In this document: positions 43,340 through 52,985 of the stretch, in pieces
How positions within the stretch are numbered: position 1 is the stretch's first letter
Layout: each line of letters starts with the position of its first letter
Source: Vreelandella arcis
Lineage (GTDB): Bacteria; Pseudomonadota; Gammaproteobacteria; Pseudomonadales; Halomonadaceae
NCBI RefSeq assembly: GCF_900103865.1
Contig: NZ_FNII01000002.1
Span: 186,001 to 250,000 of the forward strand
DNA: 64,000 nt
Direction: 5' to 3'
Position numbers and translations under genes: made by a program
The notes under the pieces: model-generated
Told to the model about the DNA's origin: nothing
Databases searched by the model: none
What the model saw: the letters and a program-made list of their open reading frames with translations, nothing else

Positions 43340-46300
43340 TTAGCGCGGCATCACTTTGATGGGACGCCCAGCCGCCTGGGTGAGTGGCTCAGGGTGTCCT
43401 AACAAAAATCCTTGAGCGTAGTCGATGCCTAATGTTTTGAGCGTATCGAGGGTTTGCTGGGTTTCAACGAATTCGGCAATGGTTTCAATGTTAAGCGCTT
43501 TCCCCACCGCATGAATGGCCTCTACCATGGCCCTGTCGATAGGGTCTTCGTGAATATTGCGGATAAAATGACCGTCGATTTTTAAGTAATCGACGGGAAG
43601 CTGCTTTAAGTAGCTGAAGGAAGACAGGCCGGTGCCGAAGTCATCCAGGGCAAAACGGCAGCCTTGCCGTTTCAGTGTGTGAATGAGTTCAATCACGCTT
43701 GATAGCTGGGCAATCGCCACGCTTTCGGTAATTTCAAAGCATAGACAGCCAGCGGGAAGATGTGCATTTTGTACCTGAGTCACCAAGTCGTGGCAAAAGT
43801 CGCGATCAGACAGCGAAGCGCCTGATAGATTTATTCCCCAACAACCCCAGGCAGTGTTTGGCGATGCGCGCGTGACATCAGACAGCCACGCCAGGGTGTT
43901 GCGGACTACCCATCGATCTATGCGCGGCATAAAGTGATAGCGCTCCGCTGCGGGTAAAAAACTCCCAGGAGTGATCATCGAGCCGTCCTCTTCAAGGCGT
44001 AGTAATATCTCTTGGTAGGCTGCACCTTGGGTGCCAATGGCCTCGATAGGTTGGGCATACAAGCGGAAGTGGTCATTATCAAGGGCATTTTGTAGTCGTT
44101 GAACCCAGCGAAGCTCGCCATTGCGCTCCAGTAATGTGTGATCGTTGGGTTGGTGGCAATGTAGCCGATTGCGACCTGCTTCTTTAGCGGTATAGCAGGC
44201 CGCGTCAGCGGCATGAAGCGCATCGCTGAGCTGCATCGGTTGACTACCCAAAGCCACCAGGCCAATGCTAATGCCGATACCAAAGGTGTGTTCTTGCCAG
44301 ACGAAACGATACTTCTCGATATCGCAGCGAATAGCGTCGGCAATTTGTTTGGCTTGATGCATGGGGCAGCTGGGTAGCAGTAGGGCAAATTCATCGCCGC
44401 CTAATCGGGCAACCGTGTCGCTGCTGCGCACGTAGGCTTGTAGCTTCACCGCCACTTGCCGGAGGAGCTCATCGCCGGCGAGGTGGCCGCAGGTATCGTT
44501 GACGATTTTGAACTGGTCGAGATCCAGGTAGCATAAAACATGCTCTCCCTCATCGCTCTCCAGTAGTCGACTTAGCGTCGTTTCAAACGCGCGTCGATTG
44601 ACGAGGTCGGTCAAGTTGTCGTGGCTGGCTTGATAGGTAAGCTGGTCGGCGAGCTGTCGGGTGATGCTTACGTCCTGAAACACGACCACAGCGCCCAGCG
44701 TAATACCGCTACGCGAGCGGATGGGGGCCGCGCTATGCTGGATGGGGGTGCGCTTTCCGTCGCTGTGTTCGAGCCAGCCGTCTTCCGTTGAATGAATGGC
44801 GCGATGCTGCGTCAGCACTCGGCGTGCCGGATTGCTAATGCTGTGGCCGGTGATATCGTCAATCAAACGATAAACGTGCTGGATGGGCTTTCCCTGCGCG
44901 TCAGCTAAGCCCCAGCCAGTGAGTCGTTGAGCTTCGCTATTGATAAACGTAATCAAGCCACTGGCGTCGCAGGTGATCACGCCGTCGCCGATGGACGCAA
45001 GTGTCGTTCTGGCCAGATCTCGCTCGCGGTTAAGCTGTTCTTGTAGGCGTTTGCGTTCGGTAATGTCGCGTACCATGCCGGAGCGTTCAGAAGCCGAGCC
45101 ACTGGCGCCTTCGCTCACCTGGATTTCCAGGTAACGGACTTCCTGAGTAGCTGAACGCCGCTTAATTTCGTGGCGCTCGCCTGGGGTCAAGCGGTGATGA
45201 GGTAGTAAACGGTTTACGGGCGTGCCCACTAGCTGATGAGCGCTCACGCCGAATAACTGTTCCGCCCCAGGATTAAGGCTGGTCAAGATCCCGTCGGCTT
45301 GCCAGGTGATTACACCGTCGCGCAAGTTGTGCAACATGACCCGGGTATGCCCAATAGCGCTTTCCAGCGCGGCCGCTACTCGGTTATATCCTGCTGCAAT
45401 TTCACCCACCTCGGTAAAAGGATCCGCGTCGATGCGCTGGCGCATATCGCCTTGTTGCTCGTGACGACGCATGTGCTCTAACAAATGGGTTAGCTCATTA
45501 TGGGTGCCGTGTTCAGCCAGGTTAAGGCCCATTTTTTCAGCGTCATCGCTAACACGCAGCGGAAAATAGCGCCCTGAGATACGAAATAGCAGCCACGCGA
45601 TACCAAAGCTCCACAGGCCGCAGACCACTACGCCAAGCAATTGAATGCCTGCTTGCTCGGCGGCATTAAGGCCCGTACCTAGCGCAGCGGGCTCGGCCAC
45701 CCAGGGCAGTGCTAGCGTGCCCCAAATGCCGGGAATTAAATGCGCAGGAATCGCCCCCACCGCGTCATCAATGCGACGGCTTAACAGGCATTCGCTTGTG
45801 ATGACCATGAGAATGCCACTCACTACGCCGAGACCAAGCGCCGCCGACATGGAGATGGCATGGGCGCCCGCGGTGACAGCCACCAACCCTGCAATAGCGC
45901 CGTTGATGGCATACATCACGTCAGCATAACGACGTGTCCGCCACCCCATCAGCATGGCTGATAAAATGCCGCCAGCAGCGCCTAATATAGTGTTGGCGAT
46001 AATGCTGGGAATTTGGTCGTTAGCGGCCAGCGTGCTACCGCCATTAAAGCCAAACCAACCCAATACCATAAACAGTGCACCGAGCATGGCTAAAGGGAGG
46101 TTGCCCGCTGGAAATGCAGTGGGTGGCTGATGTTGGTTGAAGCGGCCTTGGCGAGGGCCAATGCAAAGTACTGCGGCGAGGGCGACCCAGCCCCCCACGC
46201 TATGCACGACGGTGGAGCCTGCAAAATCGACAAACCCAAGGGAGGCCAGCCAGCCACTACTACCGCCTAATAAGCCACCCCAGGCCCAATGGCCAAAAAC

Positions 46301-46717
46301 AGGGTAGATGAGTAGCGCAATCCAGAGTGCGGTCCATAGATACGCAGCAAATGGCATTCGCTCTGCCACCGCGCCCGCCACAATGGTCGCCGCAGTGGCG
46401 CAAAACATGGCTTGAAAAATAAACACCGTCACGACCCAGCTAGACGCCGTGTTGAGCTGCCAGCCAAAGAGGCTAGTGCCCACCCAGCCGTTTTCCGATA
46501 GGCCGAACATCAAGCCAAAGCCCACCAGCCAAAAGGCGCTCACGGCAATGGCAAAGTCGGCAATATTTTTCATTGCAACATTGATGGCGTTCTTACTTCG
46601 CGTTGTCCCTGCTTCAAGGCATAAAAAGCCCGCTTGCATGACAAACACCAGTGCCGCTGCCCATAATACCCACAGCGTGTCGAGAAGTTCGGTGTCAGCG
46701 GCGGGCGTGTCAAGCAT
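43340..46717 (-). CDS. Ammonium-transporter (Amt) domain fused to PAS-PAS-GGDEF-EAL
   Basis: 1125 residues. Residues ~1-390 form an Amt/Rh domain of about eleven membrane spans. The twin histidines of the pore are kept (VVHSVGGW and PAHLIPGIWGT), as is the gate region GWFGFNGGS. A HAMP-like linker (about 400-450) leads to two PAS domains, a GGDEF domain with RLGGDEF and an RSSD I-site, and an EAL domain (EILLRL in place of EAL; FEITES, LDDFGTGLSSF, LKIDGHFI, QGFLLG intact). It probably senses or transports ammonium and adjusts c-di-GMP. ATG 46717 (MLDTPAADTEL) follows GAGG; an upstream start at 46756 is less likely. No glnK lies nearby. Confidence 0.92.
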   Translation of the reverse strand: MLDTPAADTELLDTLWVLWAAALVFVMQAGFLCLEAGTTRSKNAINVAMKNIADFAIAVSAFWLVGFGLMFGLSENGWVGTSLFGWQLNTASSWVVTVFIFQAMFCATAATIVAGAVAERMPFAAYLWTALWIALLIYPVFGHWAWGGLLGGSSGWLASLGFVDFAGSTVVHSVGGWVALAAVLCIGPRQGRFNQHQPPTAFPAGNLPLAMLGALFMVLGWFGFNGGSTLAANDQIPSIIANTILGAAGGILSAMLMGWRTRRYADVMYAINGAIAGLVAVTAGAHAISMSAALGLGVVSGILMVITSECLLSRRIDDAVGAIPAHLIPGIWGTLALPWVAEPAALGTGLNAAEQAGIQLLGVVVCGLWSFGIAWLLFRISGRYFPLRVSDDAEKMGLNLAEHGTHNELTHLLEHMRRHEQQGDMRQRIDADPFTEVGEIAAGYNRVAAALESAIGHTRVMLHNLRDGVITWQADGILTSLNPGAEQLFGVSAHQLVGTPVNRLLPHHRLTPGERHEIKRRSATQEVRYLEIQVSEGASGSASERSGMVRDITERKRLQEQLNRERDLARTTLASIGDGVITCDASGLITFINSEAQRLTGWGLADAQGKPIQHVYRLIDDITGHSISNPARRVLTQHRAIHSTEDGWLEHSDGKRTPIQHSAAPIRSRSGITLGAVVVFQDVSITRQLADQLTYQASHDNLTDLVNRRAFETTLSRLLESDEGEHVLCYLDLDQFKIVNDTCGHLAGDELLRQVAVKLQAYVRSSDTVARLGGDEFALLLPSCPMHQAKQIADAIRCDIEKYRFVWQEHTFGIGISIGLVALGSQPMQLSDALHAADAACYTAKEAGRNRLHCHQPNDHTLLERNGELRWVQRLQNALDNDHFRLYAQPIEAIGTQGAAYQEILLRLEEDGSMITPGSFLPAAERYHFMPRIDRWVVRNTLAWLSDVTRASPNTAWGCWGINLSGASLSDRDFCHDLVTQVQNAHLPAGCLCFEITESVAIAQLSSVIELIHTLKRQGCRFALDDFGTGLSSFSYLKQLPVDYLKIDGHFIRNIHEDPIDRAMVEAIHAVGKALNIETIAEFVETQQTLDTLKTLGIDYAQGFLLGHPEPLTQAAGRPIKVMPR

Positions 46718-46756
46718 GGCAAATATCCTCGGTATTATTTGGTGCGCTACATGCAC

Positions 46757-47041
46757 TTTTAAGGTGCGTCATTGTGCAGTGAAGGTTATTAAGACGACGC
46801 TGATTAACCTCTTATGGCTGCATGGTGTGCGAAGTGCAGGTAATACCAAGCAATTGCTGTGCCGCTAATAGTGACATTTGCGTATTTATGGATTTTTGTA
46901 GCTATAAATTCTAATTTTTGTATTAAAAACAGTTTTTTAGGCTGTTTTAAAGGCTTCTAAACAGTGTTATTTTTTAATCATGATAAGTGCGCTGGTGGCT
47001 CGCCTGCGTGTCGACTGATGGTTAACTAGGAGGGCATTACG
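46757..47041. other. AT-rich divergent region
   Basis: A region between the Amt-GGDEF-EAL and FAD-oxidoreductase genes, AT-rich in its right half. An inverted repeat AAAACAG...CTGTTTT lies near 46926-46948 and may be an operator. Nothing else is seen. Confidence 0.35.
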
Positions 47042-48283
47042 ATGTCGCGTCACGCAGTAGTATTAGGAGCAGGCATGGTGGGTGTCAGCATTGCATGGCA
47101 CTTGCAGCAGCGAGGGCGGCAGGTCACGTTGGTAGATCGACGCCAACCGGGGCAGGAAACGTCATTTGGTAATGCCGGTATTATCCAACGTGAATCGGTA
47201 CGGCCGTACCCATTTCCTCGCGATATAAAGACCATCCTGAGTGTGCTGCCTAATCGGCGCGTGGATATTCGCTATCGCCCCAGGGGGATGTGGAATGCGG
47301 TATCGCCTTTGCTGAGTTACTGGCATCACTCGTCATCGCGTCGTTATCAGCAAATTGTTCCGGAATATGCATCACTCATACAGTTATGCCTTAAAACCCA
47401 TGGGCCAATGATTGAAGCGGCGGGAGCCGAGCATTTGGTACGTCGGGAAGGGTGGCTTGAGATCTATCGAACGCCGGAAAAGCTCGCCAAACGGGTCAAG
47501 GAAGCTGAAGAAGTTCGTGACCTCTATGATGTGCAGTTCGAGGTGTTGGATCGCCAGGCATTGTTAGGTAAAGAGCCTGATCTAAGCGATGACATTATAG
47601 GGGCTATCCATTGGTTGGATCCTTGGACGGTGGCAGATCCAGGGGCATTGGTGGCGGCTTATGCGGCATCCTTCGTGGCGCAAGGGGGCCGAATCGTGCA
47701 AAGCGATATTCAGTCGGTAACCCAAAACGAAGCCCATTGGCAGGTCACTACTGCTGATGAAACGATCTCGGCCGAAGACGTAGTGCTTGCCTTGGGCCCC
47801 TGGGCGGGCGATTGGCTGAAAGGGCTCGGCTACCGCTTTCCTACCTTCGTTAAGCGGGGCTATCACATGCACTATTCAACGCAAGCACCGTCTCGCCTTC
47901 ACAATTGGCTGATGGATGCGGAGGTTGGCTACTTGCTGGCGCCGATGAATGCGGGCGTACGGCTTACCACCGGCGCTGAGCTGGATCGTCTTGAGTCACC
48001 CGCTGATGAGCATCAGCTAGACGCTGCGGAAAAGGTGGCGCGGCGTATCTTTCCATTAGGTGAACGACGAGAACAAACCGCGTGGAAAGGCGCGCGTCCG
48101 TGTCTTCCCGATATGAAGCCGGTCATCGGCCCCGCTCCTCACCACGACGGGCTGTGGCTGGCTTTTGGCCACGGTCATCAAGGGTTCACCCTGGGGCCGG
48201 CAACGGGTTACCTGCTTGCCGATATGATGGATGGCAAAACGCCTGAGATTGAAATGGCGCCTTTTCGAGCTGAGCGGTTCTGA
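47042..48283 (+). CDS. FAD-dependent D-amino-acid dehydrogenase-like oxidoreductase
   Basis: 413 residues of the DAO/DadA family. The N-terminal FAD-binding motif is VVLGAGMVGVSIAWHLQQRG, followed by VDRRQPGQETSFGNAGII, typical of DadA-type enzymes. The C-terminal part has GARPCLPDMKPVIGPAP and GHGHQGFTLGPATG. DadA oxidatively deaminates D-amino acids at the membrane; other members of the family act on glycine or proline derivatives, so the substrate is open. AGGAGGG lies upstream of the ATG. It stands alone, with no racemase gene adjacent. Confidence 0.85.
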   Translation: MSRHAVVLGAGMVGVSIAWHLQQRGRQVTLVDRRQPGQETSFGNAGIIQRESVRPYPFPRDIKTILSVLPNRRVDIRYRPRGMWNAVSPLLSYWHHSSSRRYQQIVPEYASLIQLCLKTHGPMIEAAGAEHLVRREGWLEIYRTPEKLAKRVKEAEEVRDLYDVQFEVLDRQALLGKEPDLSDDIIGAIHWLDPWTVADPGALVAAYAASFVAQGGRIVQSDIQSVTQNEAHWQVTTADETISAEDVVLALGPWAGDWLKGLGYRFPTFVKRGYHMHYSTQAPSRLHNWLMDAEVGYLLAPMNAGVRLTTGAELDRLESPADEHQLDAAEKVARRIFPLGERREQTAWKGARPCLPDMKPVIGPAPHHDGLWLAFGHGHQGFTLGPATGYLLADMMDGKTPEIEMAPFRAERF

Positions 48284-48357
48284 GGCGTTTGTTTTTTGCG
48301 TGTTCTAGTACTCTTTGCTAATCTTTTCATACATTCGAACTACATTGAGGTAATCGT

Positions 48358-48567
48358 ATGGATGTAGCCGTTAGTAATGCGGTAAGCAATTCGCTGTATA
48401 TGAATCAGGCGCAAACCGCTGAGCAAGCGCAAATGCAGGTGTTCAAGGAAGCGCTGGACACGCAAGCGCAGCAAGTTACCGATATTATGGCGTCCGCCGA
48501 TACCGGTGCTCAACCTGATCTTGCCAAAGAAGGTACTGTGGGCACGATGGTTAATACGTTCGCTTAA
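48358..48567 (+). CDS. YjfB-like putative motility protein
   Basis: 69 residues with a helical, Gln/Ala-rich middle (MNQAQTAEQAQMQVFKEAL) and the end LAKEGTVGTMVNTFA. The layout resembles the short YjfB family, annotated as putative motility proteins from genomic context in other bacteria. TTGAGG precedes the ATG. It is 72 bases downstream of the oxidoreductase gene and followed by a terminator. No flagellar gene is in the window, so the role is unproven. Confidence 0.6.
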   Translation: MDVAVSNAVSNSLYMNQAQTAEQAQMQVFKEALDTQAQQVTDIMASADTGAQPDLAKEGTVGTMVNTFA

Positions 48568-48602
48568 GCGCGTTCGCCTTAATATTTAAGTGTCACTATC
48601 TT

Positions 48603-48627
48603 AAACGCCGGCTTGCCCGGCGTTTTT
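48603..48627 (+). terminator. Terminator after the YjfB-like gene
   Basis: AAACGCCGG (48603-48611) pairs with CCGGCGTTT (48617-48625) over a five-base loop and runs into TTTTT. Confidence 0.9.
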
Positions 48628-48796
48628 CATGTGCGTGTGTTTTATATGGTGCCTTTTAACGGAACCGATAGCTTACCTGCCTGCTTGTGGCTGAATGTCC
48701 ACGGCAAGGGTACAATCCACGTCAATGCTATTTAGCTCAGCCGCTGTCACTTGGCACTCACGTGCATGGCTGAGTCTACGTTAATGATGAGGCCCG

Positions 48797-50386
48797 ATGA
48801 ACGATACTCAATTAGCCCAGGAAGCCGGGCTTAGAAGAACCTTTGCTATCATTTCGCACCCTGACGCGGGTAAAACCACCATCACCGAAAAAATGCTGCT
48901 GTTTGGCAATGCGATTCAGCTAGCCGGTTCGGTGAAGAGCAAGCGCAATGATCGCCATGCCACGTCAGACTGGATGAAAATGGAGCAGGAACGCGGTATT
49001 TCGGTGACGACCTCCGTGATGCAGTTCCCCTATGGCGGACGTATCGTCAACCTGCTCGATACACCAGGCCACGAAGACTTCTCTGAAGATACCTACCGCA
49101 CCCTGACGGCGGTCGACTCCGCCCTGATGGTGATCGACGGGGCGAAAGGCGTCGAAGATCGGACCATTAAATTAATGGAGGTGTGTCGTCTACGTACCAC
49201 CCCAATTTTGACGTTTATTAACAAGATGGATCGCGATGTTCGCGACCCTATTGAGGTGATGGACGAGGTCGAGACCGTCCTCAATATCCAGTGCGCGCCG
49301 ATGACATGGCCGATTGGTATGGGGCGCCACTTCCTAGGGGTTTATCATCTTTATAATGACGTGGTTCATTTGTATACCCAGGGACAGGGCAGTCATATTC
49401 CTGAGGACAAGCGTATAGAAGGGCTAGATAGCCCGGAAGTCGACGAGGTGCTGGGGGAAGAGCAAGCCGAAGAACTGCGTATGGAAGTAGAATTGGTGCG
49501 TGGTGCTTCCCATCAGTTTGATCTTGACGCTTATCGTCGCGGTGAGTTAACGCCGGTTTATTTCGGTACCGCAATGGGTAACTTTGGCGTGCGCGAGATG
49601 CTCGATGGGTTTGTCGAGTACGCACCTGCACCTCAAGCAAGGGAAACCGATGTGCGCGATGTGCCGGCCGACGACCCGCGTTTTACCGGCTTTGTCTTCA
49701 AGATTCAGGCCAATATGGATCCGAACCATCGGGATCGTATCGCTTTTCTACGGGTTTGCTCGGGTAAGTACGACAAGAACATGAAGATGCGCCATGTGCG
49801 TATCGGTAAGGATGTCAAAATTGCCGACGCGCTGACCTTTATGGCGTCTGATCGCTCTCAGGTCGAGGAAGCATGGCCCGGTGATATTATCGGTCTGCAT
49901 AACCACGGCACGATTCAGATCGGCGATACGTTCACCGTTGGTGAGGATATGCGCTTCACCGGGATACCGCACTTCGCACCTGAGCTTTTCAAACGCGTTC
50001 GTTTGAAAGATCCGCTTAAAACCAAGGCATTACAGAAAGGCTTGCAGCAGTTATCGGAAGAAGGCGCCACACAGGTCTTCATGCCGATGGATAACAATGA
50101 CTTAATTCTGGGCGCGGTGGGCACCCTGCAGTTTGATGTGGTGGCACACCGCTTAAAAGAAGAATACAAAGTCGACTGTATTTATGAAGCCGTGAATGTT
50201 CAAACGGCCCGCTGGGTATATTGCGAAGATGCCAAAATGCTCGAGGAGTTCAAGCGTAAGGCGAGCACCAACTTAGCCATCGATGGTGGCGGTTACTTGA
50301 CCTACATCGCACCGACCCGAGTTAACCTGCAAATGACGCAGGAGCGCTGGCCGGATATACGCTTCCAGCCGACTCGCGAGCACTAA
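48797..50386 (+). CDS. prfC: Peptide chain release factor 3
   Basis: 529 residues, same as E. coli RF3. GTPase motifs: [12 protein letters not shown] (G1), RGISVTTS (G2), DTPGHEDF (G3), [10 protein letters not shown] (G4). RF3 uses GTP to release RF1/RF2 from ribosomes after termination. The leader contains an inverted repeat CTCAGCC (48736-48742) with GGCTGAG (48768-48774) that could form a hairpin upstream of the start. It is followed by tatD after 27 bases. Confidence 0.97.
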   Translation: MNDTQLAQEAGLRRTFAIISHPDAGKTTITEKMLLFGNAIQLAGSVKSKRNDRHATSDWMKMEQERGISVTTSVMQFPYGGRIVNLLDTPGHEDFSEDTYRTLTAVDSALMVIDGAKGVEDRTIKLMEVCRLRTTPILTFINKMDRDVRDPIEVMDEVETVLNIQCAPMTWPIGMGRHFLGVYHLYNDVVHLYTQGQGSHIPEDKRIEGLDSPEVDEVLGEEQAEELRMEVELVRGASHQFDLDAYRRGELTPVYFGTAMGNFGVREMLDGFVEYAPAPQARETDVRDVPADDPRFTGFVFKIQANMDPNHRDRIAFLRVCSGKYDKNMKMRHVRIGKDVKIADALTFMASDRSQVEEAWPGDIIGLHNHGTIQIGDTFTVGEDMRFTGIPHFAPELFKRVRLKDPLKTKALQKGLQQLSEEGATQVFMPMDNNDLILGAVGTLQFDVVAHRLKEEYKVDCIYEAVNVQTARWVYCEDAKMLEEFKRKASTNLAIDGGGYLTYIAPTRVNLQMTQERWPDIRFQPTREH

Positions 50387-50413
50387 CACCTAACTTTGGA
50401 CGATGAGGTGAGC

Positions 50414-51184
50414 ATGCTGATTGACGCCCACTGCCATCTGGATTTTGCGGCGTTCGATCAAGACCGTGATGCGGTGATAGAGACCGCCAAAAGGGTGGGC
50501 GTTGAGCACTTTATTGTGCCGGGCACGACGCGCCAGCGCTGGCAGCAAGTGCTGGCGCTGGGGCAACGCGCCGAGATCAGCGTTTGCGCTGGGTTGCATC
50601 CCTACTTTATCGCGGATCATCGCGAGTCGGATCTCACGGAGCTTGATGACTTGCTCAATGAGCATCCAGAGATTGTTGCGGTGGGGGAATGTGGTATCGA
50701 TGCGCGCTTTGGCGATACCTTACCAGCCCAATGGGATTATTTTGATGCCCAGTGTGCCTTGGCAAAGCAGCATGCGCTGCCCGTGGTGGTGCACTGTGTC
50801 AAAGCCAACGACACCGTCGCTAAAAGGTTACGCCAACGCGGCCTTGCTAGCGCTGGATTGATCCATGCGTTTGCAGGGTCTTACGAGCAAGCAATAAAAT
50901 TTGTCGAGCTGGGCTACGTATTGGGCTTGGGAGGCGCGGCAACTTACCCGCGAGCCAAGCGCTTGCACCGCGTTATCAAGGCATTGCCTGATGATAGCTT
51001 TGTGTTGGAAACGGATAGCCCCGACATGCCGCTTAGTGGTTATCAAGGCCTGCGAAACGAACCCTGCCGGGTGAGCGAGGTGTGTCGCGTGGTCGCGGCA
51101 TTGCGCGACCAAACAAGCGAGCATGTGGCCGCCTGCAGTCGCGCCAATACCCTACGCATGTTCCGGTTGTTCATCAGGCCTTAA
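50414..51184 (+). CDS. TatD-family metal-dependent deoxyribonuclease
   Basis: 256 residues. Metal ligands: IDAHCHLDF (HxH) at the start, GECGIDAR (Glu), VVHCVKAND (His), LIHAFAGS (His) and ETDSPDMPL (Asp). TatD proteins are 3'-5' exonucleases linked to DNA repair and quality control; several paralogues exist in many genomes. The chosen ATG 50414 starts MLIDAHCH and follows GAGGTG; an in-frame ATG at 50396 adds six residues. The stop shares the four bases TTAA with the convergent ygfZ stop. Confidence 0.9.
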   Translation: MLIDAHCHLDFAAFDQDRDAVIETAKRVGVEHFIVPGTTRQRWQQVLALGQRAEISVCAGLHPYFIADHRESDLTELDDLLNEHPEIVAVGECGIDARFGDTLPAQWDYFDAQCALAKQHALPVVVHCVKANDTVAKRLRQRGLASAGLIHAFAGSYEQAIKFVELGYVLGLGGAATYPRAKRLHRVIKALPDDSFVLETDSPDMPLSGYQGLRNEPCRVSEVCRVVAALRDQTSEHVAACSRANTLRMFRLFIRP

Positions 51185-52143
51185 TTGGCCAGCCCCATGG
51201 CGAGTTGCTCGGGATCGAGTCGCTCGATGGGGTAAGGCAATGTGAGTAGGCTTAATGGCGTATCGTCTAGATAAACCGGTGTTACCTCTTCGACGACTTT
51301 AGTGTTCATCACCGCCAGTAGCTCAATCTCACCCGTTTCTCGCAAGGCGCTAGTGACGACTTCGCCAACGGCTTTACCGGCATCGTTGACGATGCTGGCG
51401 CCAGTAGTGGGCTCCGTCGTCGTGGAAAGTTCGGCACGTACCAAGCGCTTTTTTACTTGGCCACGGAAGTGTGCCCGGGCTACCACCTCTTGGCCGGTGT
51501 AGCAGCCTTTTTTAAAGCTAATGCCTCCCAGCGCTTCCCAGTTAAGCATCTGCGGCAAGAAGTGATCCTGTTGTGCCTCGGTAAGCCATGCCAAGCCACT
51601 ACGAATATCGGCCAATTGCCATGCGGCACGACCGGCGTTGTCGTCGAGCACTTCAATCGCCGTATCGCTCTCTAGACAGAATAACCAGCGCGGTGTGTCA
51701 CCTGGATAACACAGCACGCTGGCACGCGCATTGGCCGATTGCGTACCCGGCGCGTTAGGCAAGGGGAGATCCAATGCGTCCGCGAAGGAGCTGGCGTTCT
51801 CACCAACGCCGATAAGCGGGAGCTCAGACAATGGAATCAGTTCGGCTTGATAGAACGCCGCGAATTTTTTTAAGTGGGCGGTAAGTGTCTCCAGTAACGA
51901 CGTACTAAGCAGTAATCGGTAATGAGCATCGCCTATCTTCATAAGCTGGGCATTGGCCAGCATTCGTCCCTTGGGCGTGCAGAAGCAGGTCAGCGGCGCA
52001 AAACGTCCATCGGCGAGGCTGACCTGGGCGCTGGTTTGGCCCTGCAAAAATTTCTCGGCGTCGGCTCCTTTCACGTCTAACGCCGCTAAATGGGTAAGCC
52101 GCACACCGCTGTCGAGGGCATTGAATGAGGGAACAGTTGCCAT
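51181..52143 (-). CDS. ygfZ: Folate-binding tRNA-modifying protein YgfZ
   Basis: 320 residues, GcvT-like fold. The family signature KGCYTGQEVVARAHFRG is present near residue 225, and VKGADAEKFLQGQTSAQVS near the start. YgfZ uses folate and supports assembly or repair of iron-sulfur enzymes such as the MiaB-type tRNA methylthiolase. Ribosome-site AGGAG precedes the ATG. It converges with tatD. Confidence 0.93.
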   Translation of the reverse strand: MATVPSFNALDSGVRLTHLAALDVKGADAEKFLQGQTSAQVSLADGRFAPLTCFCTPKGRMLANAQLMKIGDAHYRLLLSTSLLETLTAHLKKFAAFYQAELIPLSELPLIGVGENASSFADALDLPLPNAPGTQSANARASVLCYPGDTPRWLFCLESDTAIEVLDDNAGRAAWQLADIRSGLAWLTEAQQDHFLPQMLNWEALGGISFKKGCYTGQEVVARAHFRGQVKKRLVRAELSTTTEPTTGASIVNDAGKAVGEVVTSALRETGEIELLAVMNTKVVEEVTPVYLDDTPLSLLTLPYPIERLDPEQLAMGLAN

Positions 52144-52354
52144 GGCAACTCCTGATGAAAAGGGGTGGCTGAAACATTAATTGATTCGCTTAATGTTCAT
52201 CGTGTGGGCGGTGGACAACGATTGCAAGGTGCACCCCGCATGCTAGACTCGTTTGTCTGTATCAGTTTTGCATAGGACGAAACGCGAGGGCTTACAGAAC
52301 CCAGACGCCTAGCGTTGACGCGTAACAAAATCGCAATCGTAATGAGGGTAGGCG

Positions 52355-52552
52355 ATGGCACAGCAATCATTAAGCTTTCAGGGTGTGAAATCAGCCGAGC
52401 AAGTCAATCAAATTACCACTGCCTTGATGATGCTTGATGGCGTAGATAGCGCCGAGGTCGGTCGCTACGGCGCAGACGTAGATGGCAGGGTAAAGCGCGA
52501 GACGCTTATTCGGGTGGTTGAAAAACTCAACCTCGGCATAAAGGTATCGTAA
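52355..52552 (+). CDS. HMA-like small protein lacking the metal-binding CxxC
   Basis: 65 residues. The pattern SLSFQGVKSAEQVNQITTAL, then LMMLDGVDSAEV and the end helix ETLIRVVEKLNLG follows the heavy-metal-associated (copper chaperone) fold, but the MxCxxC loop reads VKSAEQ, without cysteines. It therefore should not bind copper in the usual way. GAGGGTAGGCG precedes the ATG. Its TAA overlaps the ATG of the osmC-family gene (TAATG), so the two are coupled and presumably act together. Function unknown. Confidence 0.65.
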   Translation: MAQQSLSFQGVKSAEQVNQITTALMMLDGVDSAEVGRYGADVDGRVKRETLIRVVEKLNLGIKVS

Positions 52553-52959
52553 TGCATAAGCCCATTATCGTGATCAGTGAACGCAACCATGTTTTCCGCC
52601 AGCGAGTGGAGGTTAGCGGCCTGGAGGATCTTTACGCCGATGTGCCGCCAGCGGTAGGAGGAGAAGGCAGCGCGCCCGACCCCCATGACTATTTCGATAT
52701 TGCTTTGGGTACTTGCAAGGCTATTACGGTGCAAATGTACGCCAAACGTAAGCAATGGCCGCTGGAAGGCATCACCGTTAAGGTTCAGCGCGACGATCGC
52801 CAAGAAATGAAAGGGATCTATAAGCTGGCGGTGACGTTAACGTTTCACGGTATTGATGACCCCGAGCAGCGCGCCAGACTTGAAGATATCAGTCACCGCT
52901 GCCCCATCCAGCGGCTGATGACCCAATCAACCGTGGACATTACGACGAGCACTGAGTAG
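52552..52959 (+). CDS. OsmC-family peroxiredoxin-like protein
   Basis: 135 residues. The two reactive cysteines of OsmC/Ohr proteins are present in [16 protein letters not shown] and [11 protein letters not shown]. OsmC proteins reduce organic hydroperoxides, using lipoylated or thiol partners. The spacing and the [14 protein letters not shown] segment put it in the OsmC-like rather than the Ohr branch. Coupled to the upstream HMA-like gene by TAATG, and followed by uvrB after 26 bases. Confidence 0.88.
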   Translation: MHKPIIVISERNHVFRQRVEVSGLEDLYADVPPAVGGEGSAPDPHDYFDIALGTCKAITVQMYAKRKQWPLEGITVKVQRDDRQEMKGIYKLAVTLTFHGIDDPEQRARLEDISHRCPIQRLMTQSTVDITTSTE

Positions 52960-52985
52960 CTCGACATTCTCAGCCAGGAGCGACG

